A DNA stretch of 64,000 nt from Haemophilus paracuniculus (GCF_002015115.1 NZ_MUYA01000003.1:62001-126000), one strand, 5' to 3'; shown: positions 49,882 through 59,016, counted from the first letter of the stretch. Made by a program: numbers and translations. The notes: generated by a model from the letters alone, not told the origin.

Positions 49882-50979
49882 TTATTTGACCTCTCGGATC
49901 ATAATTTCAGACGGAATTACGCTGCCTTGCCAGTAGAGTTCTGCGGCGACTTGGGCGGCGAGTTTGGCGTAGGCTTGGCTGATTTCGTGTTCAGGGGCAA
50001 CGGCAACCGTTGGGGTGCCTGCGTCTAAGTCTTGGCGTAGGCGGATGTGTAACGGCAGTTGCCCTAGCACTTCAACGCCATATTTCTTCGCCACTTTTTC
50101 TGCCCCGCCCGTGCCGAAAATGGTTTCGTGGTGTCCGCAGTTTTCGCAGATATGCACGCTCATATTTTCGATAATGCCGAGAACAGGCACGGATACTTTT
50201 TTGAACATTGAGATGCCTTTGACCGCATCAAGCAAAGCAATATCTTGTGGGGTGGTAACCACCAACGCCCCCGTAACAGGGATTTGCTGCGAAAGGGTCA
50301 GTTGAATATCGCCCGTGCCTGGGGGCATATCGATCACAAGATAATCCAACTCATACCACCAAGTTTCGTTGAGCAACTGGCTTAATGCACTGCTCGCCAT
50401 CGGGCCTCGCCAAATGGTGGCGTTGTCGGCATCCATTAGGTAACCAATCGAATTGGATTGCAAGCCGTAAACTTCAATCGGGGTGATGTGTTGATTGTCT
50501 GGCGAGGTTGGGCGTTGGTCGGTCGCCCCTAACATATGGGGAATGGACGGGCCGTAAATATCTGCATCTAAAATTCCCACTTTCGTCCCTTGGGCTTTGA
50601 GGGCGAGGGCAAGATTTACCGCAGTGGTCGATTTCCCTACCCCCCCTTTGCCAGAGGTTACCGCAATGATATTTTTCACGCCGTTTACCGCAGGGTGGTT
50701 GTTGGCACGTTTGAGGGTGGCGATTTGGTAATTTATCACCCATTTCACACCGCTTGCATTGGTGATCTGTTTCAATTTTTCGCTGGTTTCTGCCTGCAAA
50801 GCCTCAAAACCGCTGTTCCACGCAAAGGGCATTGTCAATTCAAGGCGTAAAATCCCCGCCCCTAATTCCGCTTTTTTGAGGGCATTTAACTCAATCAAAT
50901 CTTTTTTGAGGGTAGGGTGCGAAAAGTTTTGCAATACTGCACGAATCTCGGCAAGTTGCTGTTCAGTCAGTTGGTTCAT
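49882..50979 (-). CDS. apbC: Iron-sulfur cluster carrier ApbC/Mrp
   Basis: P-loop ATPase that carries Fe-S clusters to target proteins. 365 aa (E. coli 369). A short N-terminal MIP18-like domain is followed by the deviant Walker A SGKGGVGKSTTAVNLA near residue 111, the switch motifs DADIYGPSIPHM and IDMPPGTGD, and the cluster-binding CxxC in HICENCGHHE. Its ATG lies 17 bp inside the end of the OppA-like gene on the same strand. Confidence 0.94.
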   Translation of the reverse strand: MNQLTEQQLAEIRAVLQNFSHPTLKKDLIELNALKKAELGAGILRLELTMPFAWNSGFEALQAETSEKLKQITNASGVKWVINYQIATLKRANNHPAVNGVKNIIAVTSGKGGVGKSTTAVNLALALKAQGTKVGILDADIYGPSIPHMLGATDQRPTSPDNQHITPIEVYGLQSNSIGYLMDADNATIWRGPMASSALSQLLNETWWYELDYLVIDMPPGTGDIQLTLSQQIPVTGALVVTTPQDIALLDAVKGISMFKKVSVPVLGIIENMSVHICENCGHHETIFGTGGAEKVAKKYGVEVLGQLPLHIRLRQDLDAGTPTVAVAPEHEISQAYAKLAAQVAAELYWQGSVIPSEIMIREVK

Positions 50980-52624
50980 TGATAATTCCTATTTCGGTTG
51001 GTTGTTCAGGTTTTTGGCGAGAAAGATCTCGACTATAAATAATTTCGCTCTGGTTACTGCTTTCAATGCCCGTCAGGCTTGGATCGACCATCACCTGCCG
51101 TTGTAGTTGGAATAACGGTAATACGACAACATCATTTTGCAACTGTTGCACGATCTGTTGGATCAATTTTACTCGATCTTCATCGGTCAGGGCTTTTGAC
51201 GTCAGTCGTTCCAGTTTTTCATCCAGCTCACTATTGTGATAGCCGTTAAAATTGTTCGGATCTTTGGAATGAAACGGCATCAAAAATTGGGCGGGATCGG
51301 GGTAATCCGCACAAAAAGTGGAATGAATAAGCTGAAATTTGAATCTTTTCCGTTGAATTTCAAGGGCTTGCGGATCTTGCATTTGGGGAATAATGCGAAA
51401 CAGATCCGACTGCATTAGCGAGCGAACCAGTTGATCCGCCACGGCGTTATGTAGCGGTTGCTCGTTATAGCTCAAATTGAGGCGTAACGGATCATCGGGG
51501 GTAACGCCCGCTTGGGTTAAAAGCTGTTCCACCAGCATTGACGGCGATTTGTTGTTACTTTCAATCGCAAAGGTGTCGGGCAACACGTTGAAATTGAGTT
51601 TGCCAAAACGAGCGTGAAAGGTGGTGGACATCACGGCGGTTTTAATCGCTTGGCGAACGGCTTTTTGGTTTAGTAGCGGATCTTTAAAGTTAAATTCGTA
51701 GCTGTAACGGCATAAACGAGGCAAATTGACGATATTTTGCTTCTGTTTTGGCTCGGGGTTTTCCAGCAAATCTAGATCGTTCGGGTTTTTATTATTGTGC
51801 GGATCGAGCAGATGATAATTGACCTGCTGAAAAGCCGTTTCTGCTTGGCGGGCTTTTAAGGTTAGCTGGTGCGGATTGCGTTGCACAATTTTGTAATCGC
51901 CATTGCTGATAAATTCGCCCTCGGGGTTTGGGGTTTTGCCCTCAAAGGTGGGAAGCAGGGCAGAATGGGCGAGCATTTTGGCAAGCTGAAAATTCGGGCG
52001 TTCTAAATCAATAATCAAGGTGTGGGCGTTGAATGCCGATACGCCGAGATTTTCCAACGGCATTTTGCCACGTTGGATTTTTTCCGCATTAAGCAAGCCC
52101 ATTTGGATCAGATAAGCCGCGAGGGGCGAGCGATTTTTCGGATCGATTAAACGTTGCCAACTCGCCACAAAATCTTGGGCGGTAACGGGTTGCCCGTTCG
52201 ACCATTCAGCAAGTTCGTTCAGCATAAAAATCCACGTTTTGCCGTCATCGGTAAACCATTCGCTCGCAATACCAGGTACGATTTCGCCCGTAACGTTAAA
52301 TCGCATTAAGCCGATAAAAAGATCGCGGATCGGGGCGGTGTCGGCGGCAGTGGTGGCGAACAGCGGATCAAGCTCAAACGCCGTGCCGTAAAGCCCGCGA
52401 TTGAGGATTTTCGGCGAACGGCTTTCTGTTTCGGTGGTTGGCTCGATTTGCTGTTCAATTTGTGGTTCAACTTGTGGGGTTACGATAGTTTCGCTAGTTT
52501 GTGGATCAAGGGATTTTTCGCAACCCGTAAGGCTCAACATCAGCAGACAGCAAGCGGTGAGATTTGCCAAAATTTTCGCAAATCTTACCGCTTGCATTGT
52601 TAAACGTGAGCCGAGTTTTATCAT
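50963..52624 (-). CDS. OppA-like peptide-binding lipoprotein
   Basis: 553-aa extracytoplasmic solute-binding protein, family 5. Lipoprotein signal with lipobox LSLTGC near residue 31-35, then GLYGTAFELDPLFATT and the usual ...IVPGIASEWFTDDGKTWIFML segment in outline. It resembles oligopeptide-binding OppA or SapA/MppA types. Starts at ATG 52624 or nine codons later at 52597; neither has a strong RBS. No opp permease genes adjoin. The N-terminal coding region contains an 18-bp inverted pair of uptake sequences. The upstream neighbour is a YchE-type gene, as in E. coli ychE-oppA. Confidence 0.8.
   Translation of the reverse strand: MIKLGSRLTMQAVRFAKILANLTACCLLMLSLTGCEKSLDPQTSETIVTPQVEPQIEQQIEPTTETESRSPKILNRGLYGTAFELDPLFATTAADTAPIRDLFIGLMRFNVTGEIVPGIASEWFTDDGKTWIFMLNELAEWSNGQPVTAQDFVASWQRLIDPKNRSPLAAYLIQMGLLNAEKIQRGKMPLENLGVSAFNAHTLIIDLERPNFQLAKMLAHSALLPTFEGKTPNPEGEFISNGDYKIVQRNPHQLTLKARQAETAFQQVNYHLLDPHNNKNPNDLDLLENPEPKQKQNIVNLPRLCRYSYEFNFKDPLLNQKAVRQAIKTAVMSTTFHARFGKLNFNVLPDTFAIESNNKSPSMLVEQLLTQAGVTPDDPLRLNLSYNEQPLHNAVADQLVRSLMQSDLFRIIPQMQDPQALEIQRKRFKFQLIHSTFCADYPDPAQFLMPFHSKDPNNFNGYHNSELDEKLERLTSKALTDEDRVKLIQQIVQQLQNDVVVLPLFQLQRQVMVDPSLTGIESSNQSEIIYSRDLSRQKPEQPTEIGIINEPTD
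52550..52595. repeat. Inverted uptake-sequence pair inside a signal-peptide coding region
   Basis: GCAAGCGGTGAGATTTGC (52550-52567) pairs with GCAAATCTTACCGCTTGC (52578-52595), one mismatch, around a CAAAATTTTC loop. It encodes the residues just before the lipobox region of the OppA-like protein (M-Q-A-V-R-F-A-K-I-L-A-N-L-T-A-C). Confidence 0.85.
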
Positions 52625-52625
52625 T

Positions 52626-53279
52626 TTAATTCAGTGAAGTTAAGCCTGGGAAAAGGTTGCTCAATCCCGCCACGATAATTTCAATCCCCAACGCCATTAG
52701 GATCAAGCCCATAATACGGGTAACCACGTTCGAGCCAGTTTTACCCAATTTTTTCACGAGGGGGGCGGAAAAGCGGAACAGAATGTAACAGATCATCGCA
52801 AACACAATAATGGCAACGCTGAACCCGATGTAATCCACCCAGTTGTTGTAACGTGTTCCCCACACAATGGTTGAGCCGATTGCCCCCGGCCCTGCCATAA
52901 TCGGCATCGCCAACGGCACCACGCCGATGTTTTCGTAATCTTTCACATCTTCGTTTTTTTCTTCTTTATTTTGTTTATGTTCGCCGAGTTTTCCGCTGAT
53001 CATCGTCATCGCAATGCTCACAATCAAAAAGCCACCCGCGACACGGAACGAGTTCAACGAAATGCTAAATGCGTCAAGGATAAATTTTCCAAAATAGAGG
53101 CTGACTAATAAAATAACCCCAATGGATAGCGAAGTGATCAGGCTGGTGTGGTTGCGTTCTGTTTCGTATTGATGAGCTGTCATACTGAAAAAAATAGGCA
53201 AACCGCCAAAGGGATTGACGATAGCAAACAGCCCGATAAAAAATTGCAAATAAATGGCGAAGTTGATCACAATATCCAC
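52626..53279 (-). CDS. MarC/YchE family membrane protein
   Basis: 217 aa with six transmembrane helices. Family motifs include FAIVNPFGGLPIF near the N-terminus and VVPLAMPIMAGPGAI in the middle, with a charged loop (HKQNKEEKNEDVKD) between helices 3 and 4. MarC proteins were once linked to drug resistance without support; E. coli YchE sits upstream of oppA, matching the order here. The function is not established. It ends one base before the OppA-like start. Confidence 0.85.
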   Translation of the reverse strand: MDIVINFAIYLQFFIGLFAIVNPFGGLPIFFSMTAHQYETERNHTSLITSLSIGVILLVSLYFGKFILDAFSISLNSFRVAGGFLIVSIAMTMISGKLGEHKQNKEEKNEDVKDYENIGVVPLAMPIMAGPGAIGSTIVWGTRYNNWVDYIGFSVAIIVFAMICYILFRFSAPLVKKLGKTGSNVVTRIMGLILMALGIEIIVAGLSNLFPGLTSLN

Positions 53280-53352
53280 GTTGAAAACTCATCAAAAATA
53301 GCCGACAAAAGGGCGTTTATTATAGCGAGGAACGGCTAAGAACGGAAATGTT

Positions 53353-53382
53353 TGCCGAAAAAAAGCCCCTCAAAAGAGGGGC
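53353..53382 (-). terminator. Terminator downstream of trhP
   Basis: GCCCCTC-TTTT-GAGGGGC on the minus strand, followed by TTTTTTT. The 220-bp region between trhP and the YchE gene also holds the 16-bp palindrome GGGGATTATAATCCCC (53424-53439) and no gene. Confidence 0.9.
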
Positions 53383-53503
53383 GAATAAACTTACTAATGG
53401 AGTCATACTTATGAAAAGTATGGGGGGATTATAATCCCCTCGGCTTGGGTTGCAACTTTTTTGTAACAAAAATGCAAACCAATGTTCAAATTTGTGAACG
53501 AGA

Positions 53504-54883
53504 TCACGCTTTGTGCGGATTACGGGTGTTAGCATCCACCAAATTTCGCATCAACAAGGCGAAATCTAATTCCACATCCGCTGGCACATCAAGGAACACA
53601 AAATGCCCGTCCCCCAATGCGGCTTCCACCGCTTCATTTTTGCGGTTGAGCATTTTTTCGATTTTGAACACGATATTCCCTTTCGGGGTCATCATTTCCA
53701 CTTCATCGCCGAGTAGGAATTTATTTTTCACGGCGACTTCCGCCATTCCTTGCTCGTTGCGTTTGCCTGTAAATTCGCCGACAAACTGTTGGCGTTCCGA
53801 AATCGAATAGCCGTAGTCGTAATTTTGATATTCATCGTGGGTGTGGCGACGTAGGAAACCTTCGGTGTAGCCACGGTGGGCAAGGCTTTCGAGGGTGTCC
53901 ATTAGGCTTTCGTCAAACGGCTTGCCCGCAGCGGCATCGTCAATCGCCTTGCGGTAAACCTGTGCCGTTCTCGCACAATAGTAGAAGGATTTGGTACGCC
54001 CCTCGATTTTGAGCGAATGTACCCCAATTTGAGCCAACCGCTCAACGTGTTGCACCGCACGCAAATCTTTCGAGTTCATAATGTAAGTGCCGTGTTCGTC
54101 CTCGAAAGCGGTCATTTGGTCGTCTGGTTTTTGCGATTCGGTCAGCAAGAACACTTTTTCAGTGGTGCTGCCCTCGCCAAGGGTTGGGGCGACATTTTTG
54201 ATCTCAATCTGTTGGCTCGGATCGACTTTCGAGACGATATTACCGACTTCGTCCGTTTTGCCCTCTTGCACCTGATATTCCCAACGGCAAGCATTAGTGC
54301 AAGTGCCTTGGTTTGGATCTCGCTTATTGATATAGCCCGACAGCAAACAACGCCCCGAATACGCCATACACAACGCCCCGTGCACGAAAATCTCGATTTC
54401 CATTTCGGGCACTTGCTCGCGGATTTCGGCGATTTCCTCAATCGACAATTCACGGGAAAGGATCACTCGGGTCAAGCCCATTTGTTTCCAAAACTTCACG
54501 GTCGCCCAGTTCACCGCATTCGCCTGCACTGAAAGATGAATATCCATTTCAGGGAAATGCTCACGCACCAACATAATCAACCCTGGGTCAGACATAATCA
54601 ACGCATCGGGCTTCATCGCCACCACAGGTTCGAGATCTTTGATAAAGGTTTTGAGCTTGGAATTGTGCGGGGCGATATTGACCACCACATAGAATTTCTT
54701 ACCGAGGGCGTGGGCTTCGTCAATCCCGATTTTGAGGTTGGCGTGGTTAAATTCGTTGTTGCGAACACGCAAACTATAACGAGGCTGACCCGCATAAACT
54801 GCGTCCGCCCCATAGGCGAAAGCGTATCGCATATTTTTCAACGAGCCAGCTGGCGATAAAAGTTCTGGTTTATTTTGTAGCAT
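53504..54883 (-). CDS. trhP: tRNA 5-hydroxyuridine modification protein TrhP (U32 peptidase family, YegQ)
   Basis: 459 aa from ATG 54883, preceded by AGAGAAC; a longer frame to 54955 has no family match at its N-terminus. U32 features: KPELLSPAGSLKNMRYAFAYGADAVYAG in outline, VHGALCMAYSGRCLLS with conserved cysteines, and GTCTNACRWEY. YegQ/TrhP is needed for prephenate-dependent hydroxylation of U34 in tRNAs, despite the peptidase family name. The cysteine spacing (ALCMAYSGRCLLS, TCTNAC) is consistent with a metal or Fe-S site. Confidence 0.88.
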   Translation of the reverse strand: MLQNKPELLSPAGSLKNMRYAFAYGADAVYAGQPRYSLRVRNNEFNHANLKIGIDEAHALGKKFYVVVNIAPHNSKLKTFIKDLEPVVAMKPDALIMSDPGLIMLVREHFPEMDIHLSVQANAVNWATVKFWKQMGLTRVILSRELSIEEIAEIREQVPEMEIEIFVHGALCMAYSGRCLLSGYINKRDPNQGTCTNACRWEYQVQEGKTDEVGNIVSKVDPSQQIEIKNVAPTLGEGSTTEKVFLLTESQKPDDQMTAFEDEHGTYIMNSKDLRAVQHVERLAQIGVHSLKIEGRTKSFYYCARTAQVYRKAIDDAAAGKPFDESLMDTLESLAHRGYTEGFLRRHTHDEYQNYDYGYSISERQQFVGEFTGKRNEQGMAEVAVKNKFLLGDEVEMMTPKGNIVFKIEKMLNRKNEAVEAALGDGHFVFLDVPADVELDFALLMRNLVDANTRNPHKA

Positions 54884-54980
54884 ATAGTTCTCTTTCTGAT
54901 AACAAGTCAGGACTTTCCGCACGGGAAAGCGTAAAAGGGCGGTATTTTCAAGCAATTAGCGATTTTTGGCAAGGATTTGA

Positions 54981-55016
54981 TCCGCAAGCGGTAGGATTTC
55001 TTGAAATTTTGCCAAT
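54981..55016 (+). repeat. Uptake signal sequence upstream of trhP
   Basis: CCGCAAGCGGTAGGATTTC then GAAATTTTGCC: normal core with full flank. Confidence 0.7.
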
Positions 55017-55043
55017 AAAAAACCGTGCCAAGCACGGTTTTAA
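55015..55043. terminator. Terminator after the two small membrane-protein genes
   Basis: AAAACCGTGC-CAA-GCACGGTTTT, exact 10-bp stem, with A- and T-runs at its ends. Lies 12 bp past the stop of the 36-aa gene on the minus strand. Confidence 0.85.
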
Positions 55044-55052
55044 GATAATCCT

Positions 55053-55163
55053 TTATTTTTGTTCCGATTTTTTGGAATCTGGGGCAACTTCCACTTTGCT
55101 GACCATATAGCCAAAAGTCCAAATAATGATATTTAGAATAATCAATCCAATCGTGAGTTCCAT
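55053..55163 (-). CDS. 36-aa small membrane protein
   Basis: Short frame starting MELTIGLIILNIIIWTFGYM, a single transmembrane helix, followed by a charged tail (VAPDSKKSEQK). RBS GGGGG lies in the 3' end of the preceding gene. The ATG is one base after that gene's TAA, so the two are coupled, and a clean terminator follows. I do not recognise a family. Position, RBS and helix support a real gene. Confidence 0.55.
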   Translation of the reverse strand: MELTIGLIILNIIIWTFGYMVSKVEVAPDSKKSEQK

Positions 55164-55164
55164 T

Positions 55165-55389
55165 TTAATCCCCCTTTTTGGTGGTTAGCCGAATAACTCG
55201 GCTCACAATTAAACAACCATAAGCACATAACGTCAATAGGCTAATGTTAAATAATTTTTGTGCAATCGGATCTTTGCTATAAATCATAACAGGTATGGCT
55301 AAAATAGCAACCTTTGCGACATCAAGGCACAATTTGCCCCAATCTTCGAGGGTTTCTTTTTCTATCGGGGAACGAAACAGATTCAGCAT
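55165..55389 (-). CDS. 74-aa membrane protein, unknown function
   Basis: From ATG 55389: MLNLFRSPIEKETLEDWGKL, then two hydrophobic segments (VAKVAILAIPVMIY; LFNISLLTLCAYGCLIVSRVI) and a basic end (RLTTKKGD). The frame is open upstream to 55485, but that part lacks character. Coupled to the 36-aa gene. The amphipathic start with two helices is typical of small inner-membrane proteins. Function unknown; a role as partner of the downstream peptide is possible but unproven. Confidence 0.6.
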   Translation of the reverse strand: MLNLFRSPIEKETLEDWGKLCLDVAKVAILAIPVMIYSKDPIAQKLFNISLLTLCAYGCLIVSRVIRLTTKKGD

Positions 55390-55520
55390 TTTGATGACCT
55401 TTGTGGTTGAACATTTGAGGAAAATATAGGCGTTTTTGTTTTTTGAGCAAGGGGCAATGTTTAATTTTTCGATCACGATCGACAAATTTGTGGGATAATT
55501 AGCCGTTTTATTTTATGAGC

Positions 55521-55557
55521 GGTAAAATTTGCCAAAATCTTACCCCTTGTTTTTCTC
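55521..55557 (-). repeat. Mixed uptake-like pair before the cytochrome b562 gene
   Basis: Minus strand: ACAAGGGGTAAGATTTTGGC then AAATTTTACCGC. One arm has the variant AAGGGGT core; the opposite arm has GAGCGGTAAAATTT. Confidence 0.45.
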
Positions 55558-55578
55558 TATCCAATTAAGGAATTTTTT

Positions 55579-55950
55579 ATGAAATTAAAACATCTTTTTT
55601 CCGTGGGATTACTTGCCGTTTCAGCGGTAGCGGTGGCAAATGGCGTAATGATGGAAATGTTCCAAATGAAACGTCAGCTCAATGAATTAACCCAAGCGGA
55701 ATCCGTTGAGGCGTTCCGTGCTTCGGCGAAAAATTTTATTGAAGTGTCGGAAAAAGCCCAAGCCACAATGCCTGCCAGCTTAGACGGCGATCAAAGTCGT
55801 TTTGTAGGCTATCAAAAAGGAATGCAGGAAGTGATTGATGTGGTGAAACAGGCGGATAGCCTTGCTGAGCAGGGCAAGCTCGATGAAGCCAAAGCCTTAA
55901 CCGAGAAACTTAACGATCTGCGTAAGCAATATCATAAAGAATATAAATAA
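55579..55950 (+). CDS. cybC: Cytochrome b562 family protein
   Basis: 123-aa periplasmic four-helix-bundle haem protein. Signal peptide MKLKHLFSVGLLAVSAVAVA. The mature N-terminus carries a cluster of Met residues (VMMEMFQMKRQLNEL), one of which should be the axial haem ligand. The C-terminal helix ends LRKQYHKEYK with the His ligand and neighbouring Arg, as in E. coli cytochrome b562 (R98, H102). Haem is non-covalent or weakly attached in the family; the electron-transfer partner is unknown. Confidence 0.85.
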   Translation: MKLKHLFSVGLLAVSAVAVANGVMMEMFQMKRQLNELTQAESVEAFRASAKNFIEVSEKAQATMPASLDGDQSRFVGYQKGMQEVIDVVKQADSLAEQGKLDEAKALTEKLNDLRKQYHKEYK

Positions 55951-55952
55951 AC

Positions 55953-56004
55953 GCAAGCGGTGAGATTTCGTGAAATTTTTGAGAATCTCACCGCTTGTTT
56001 TTTA
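55953..56004 (+). terminator. Terminator after cytochrome b562 built from an uptake-sequence pair
   Basis: GCAAGCGGTGAGATT (55953-55967) and AATCTCACCGCTTGT (55984-55998) pair over 14 bp, followed by TTTTTT. Typical dual-use element. Confidence 0.85.
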
Positions 56005-56013
56005 AGGAAGAAA

Positions 56014-57060
56014 ATGACCGAATCTACTTCATTAACTCGCATTTTAGTCGCCACCGCTGCGGTAGTGGTGATCCTCGCAGGGGTCAAAGCGGCGGCGGCA
56101 ATTATCGTGCCGTTTTTGCTCTCGCTGTTTATTGCGATTATCTGCTCGCCGCTGATTAAGCAAATGACCAAACGGAAAATACCGCTAGGTGTTGCGATTG
56201 GGGTGCTATTTGTGCTGATCGTGCTGGTATTTACCTTTTTGGCGGGCTTGATTGGTAGCACCATTCAAGAGTTCACCGCCTCAATTCCGCAATATAAAGT
56301 GCTACTCGCCGAGCGAATCAGCACGCTGCAAGCCTTGATCGAGCGTTGGAATTTGCCGTTTAACATTTCTCGTGAAACGGTGCTGGCGAATTTTGATCCG
56401 AGCGTGCTGATGAATTTCGTCAGCCGTGTGCTATCTAGCTTTTCGGGCGTGGTGTCGAACGTGTTTATTTTGCTGTTGGTGGTGGTGTTTATGTTGTTGG
56501 AATCCCCCGTGGCGAAATACAAACTCGCCCTTGCCCTCAGCCCCGATGATGATCTTTCCAACGAAGAATTTTACATTGAGCGAGTGCTGGAAGGCGTGAT
56601 CGGCTACCTCGGTGTCAAAACCTTGATGAGCCTACTCACGGCGGTTTTGGTATGGGGCTTGCTCACTGTTTTTGATGTGCAGTATGCGGTATTGTGGGCA
56701 ACTTTGAGCTTTTTACTCAACTACATTCCGAATATCGGTTCGATCATCGCCGCCGTGCCGATCATCGTGCAAGCCTTGTTGCTCAATGGTTTTTCGATCG
56801 GGCTTGCGGTTACGGTGGGGGTGATCGCCATCAATATGGTGATTGGCAACGTGTTAGAACCTAGAATGATGGGCAAAAAATTGGGGCTTTCCACCCTCGT
56901 GGTGTTTCTTTCCCTCTTATTTTGGGGCTGGTTGCTCGGCACGGTGGGAATGTTGCTTTCCGTGCCACTCACAATGGCGATCAAAATCGCCCTTGAATCT
57001 AGCCACAGCACCCGCCGTTATGCGGCGTTGTTGAGCGATGCGGTGGAAATTAAACATTAA
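56014..57060 (+). CDS. AI-2E family transporter (PerM/TqsA/YdiK type)
   Basis: 348 aa from ATG 56014, which follows AAGGAAGAAA; the frame upstream runs through an uptake terminator and is rejected. About seven to eight helices with the usual layout: a 5' helix block (AAAIIVPFLLSLFIAIICSP), a soluble segment (about 90-140), then helices with PNIGSIIAAVPIIVQALL and GNVLEPRMMGKKLGLS, the family signature. Some members export the autoinducer AI-2, others act as sodium/proton antiporters; the substrate is not predictable here. Confidence 0.85.
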   Translation: MTESTSLTRILVATAAVVVILAGVKAAAAIIVPFLLSLFIAIICSPLIKQMTKRKIPLGVAIGVLFVLIVLVFTFLAGLIGSTIQEFTASIPQYKVLLAERISTLQALIERWNLPFNISRETVLANFDPSVLMNFVSRVLSSFSGVVSNVFILLLVVVFMLLESPVAKYKLALALSPDDDLSNEEFYIERVLEGVIGYLGVKTLMSLLTAVLVWGLLTVFDVQYAVLWATLSFLLNYIPNIGSIIAAVPIIVQALLLNGFSIGLAVTVGVIAINMVIGNVLEPRMMGKKLGLSTLVVFLSLLFWGWLLGTVGMLLSVPLTMAIKIALESSHSTRRYAALLSDAVEIKH

Positions 57061-57062
57061 GA

Positions 57063-57092
57063 AAAATGCCACGCAATTTGCGTGGCATTTTA
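57063..57092. terminator. Bidirectional terminator between the AI-2E gene and htpG
   Basis: AAAATGCCACGCAA and its exact 14-bp complement with almost no spacer, T/A runs at both ends. Convergent genes on both sides. Confidence 0.9.
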
Positions 57093-57099
57093 GTTGGGA

Positions 57100-58980
57100 T
57101 TAACCGTTCAGCAATTTATTCATTCGCTTGATAAACGCCGTTGGGTTTTCGAGTGAGCCGCGTTCGGCGAGTAGGGATTGTTCAAACAGCAATTCAAGCC
57201 ATTCGTTAAATTCCGCTTCGTCCGTGATGTCGGCAACCCGTTTGATCATTGGGTGATCAGGGTTGAGTTCAAAGGTGTATTTCACCTCTGGGGCGGATTG
57301 TCCCATTGCAGCGAAGAGTTTCGCCATTTGGGTAGTCATTTCATCGCTGTCGGTGGACACAATCGCAGGGGTGTCGGTCAAGCGGTGGGTTAGCACCACT
57401 TTTTTAACCCGCTCGCCGAAGTAGCCGTTCGCTCGTTCGAGGAATGAGCCAAATTCCGCTTGCTGGGCTTTTTCCGTTTCTTCCGCAGGTTTGTCGGCGA
57501 GGTCGCCTAAATCCAAATCAGATTTGGTAATACTTTGTAGCGGTTTGCCGTCAAATTCAGTGAGGTGTCCGACTAACCATTCATCAATGCGATCGGAAAG
57601 TAACAACACTTCGATCCCTTTCTTGGCGAAAATTTCAAGATGTGGGCTGTTTTTCGCCGCTTGGTAGCTGTCGGCGGTGAGGTAGTAAATCGCTTTTTGC
57701 CCCTCTTTCATTCTCGCAATATAATCGGCGAAACTAACCGCTTGTTCGCTGCTTTCGCTCTGGGTTGAAGCAAAACGTAACAAGCCCGCCACCTGATTTT
57801 TGTTGGCAAAATCTTCGCCCACGCCCTCTTTCAGCACTAAGCCAAATTTACGCCAAAACGTTTGATATTTTTCGCTGTCGTCTTTGGCGAGTTTTTCCAA
57901 CATTTGCAACGCACGTTTAGTGAGTGCTGAACGCAACGAAGCGGTTACGCGATTTTCCTGCAAAATCTCACGGGAAACGTTGAGCGGCAAGTCGTTGGTG
58001 TCGAGCAAACCACGCATAAAACGCAGGTAGTTCGGCATAAAGACTTCCGCATCGTCCATAATAAACACACGTTGCACATAGAGCTTCAAGCCGTGTTTTT
58101 GCTCACGTTGGAACAGATCCCACGGGGCTTTGCTCGGCACATAAAGCAAGCTGGTGTATTCCTGTTTGCCTTCCACTTTGTTGTGCGACCAAATCAGCGG
58201 ATCGGCAAAATCGTGGCTCAAATGTTTGTAAAATTCTTGATATTCTTGCTCGGAAATTTCATTTTTAGCACGCGTCCAAAGGGCTTGGGCTTTGTTGATT
58301 TTTTCCCATTTCGTACCGCTTTCTTTGCCCTCGTCATCATATTCTTTGGTTAAAATTTCCACCGGTAACGCAATATGATCCGAGTATTTGCCGATAATTT
58401 CACGCAAACGCCACTCGCTCAAAAAGGCTTTTTCATCTTCACGCAGGTGCAAAATCACGTCTGTGCCACGCCCCGTTTTTTCGATGTCGGCAACGGTGTA
58501 ATCGCCCTCGCCAGCGGATTCCCACTGCACCCCTTGGCTCTCGCCAGCGGCACGGCTTTTTACCACCACTTTATCCGCCACGATAAACGCCGAATAAAAG
58601 CCTACCCCGAATTGCCCGATCAACTGGCTATCTTTGGCTTGATCCGCCCCGAGGGCGTTCAAAAATTCCTTCGTACCCGATTTAGCAATCGTGCCTAAAT
58701 GATCGATGATCTGCTCACGGTTCATTCCGATACCGTTATCGCTGATCGTAATTGTGCCAAGGGTTTCGTCCACGCTGACACGCACCCGCAACTCGCCGTC
58801 CCCCTCGTAAAGTTCAGGGTTGGAAAGAGCCTTAAAGCGAAGTTTGTCGGCAGCGTCTGAGGCGTTGGAAATCAGCTCACGCAGGAAAATTTCTTTGTTG
58901 GAATAAAGGGAATGGATCATCAACTGTAACAGTTGTTTGACTTCCGACTGAAAGCCACGAGTTTCTTGGTTTTGAGTCAT
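57100..58980 (-). CDS. htpG: Hsp90-family chaperone HtpG
   Basis: 626 aa (E. coli 624). GHKL ATP-binding N-domain with [15 protein letters not shown], the DNGIGM and [11 protein letters not shown] motifs in sequence; the middle domain has [15 protein letters not shown] with the catalytic Arg loop; the C-terminal dimerisation domain follows. ATG is preceded by AAGGAACA. A perfect sigma-32 type promoter lies just upstream, so heat-shock control is directly visible. Confidence 0.97.
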   Translation of the reverse strand: MTQNQETRGFQSEVKQLLQLMIHSLYSNKEIFLRELISNASDAADKLRFKALSNPELYEGDGELRVRVSVDETLGTITISDNGIGMNREQIIDHLGTIAKSGTKEFLNALGADQAKDSQLIGQFGVGFYSAFIVADKVVVKSRAAGESQGVQWESAGEGDYTVADIEKTGRGTDVILHLREDEKAFLSEWRLREIIGKYSDHIALPVEILTKEYDDEGKESGTKWEKINKAQALWTRAKNEISEQEYQEFYKHLSHDFADPLIWSHNKVEGKQEYTSLLYVPSKAPWDLFQREQKHGLKLYVQRVFIMDDAEVFMPNYLRFMRGLLDTNDLPLNVSREILQENRVTASLRSALTKRALQMLEKLAKDDSEKYQTFWRKFGLVLKEGVGEDFANKNQVAGLLRFASTQSESSEQAVSFADYIARMKEGQKAIYYLTADSYQAAKNSPHLEIFAKKGIEVLLLSDRIDEWLVGHLTEFDGKPLQSITKSDLDLGDLADKPAEETEKAQQAEFGSFLERANGYFGERVKKVVLTHRLTDTPAIVSTDSDEMTTQMAKLFAAMGQSAPEVKYTFELNPDHPMIKRVADITDEAEFNEWLELLFEQSLLAERGSLENPTAFIKRMNKLLNG

Positions 58981-59016
58981 TGTTGTTCCTTATTATTTGC
59001 AAAAAACACACCCAAA

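Noticed and set aside
53411..53434. Seven-codon frame with an upstream GGAG, like a leader peptide
   Set aside because: It lies on the plus strand with no plus-strand gene downstream; the palindrome 53424-53439 explains the pattern.
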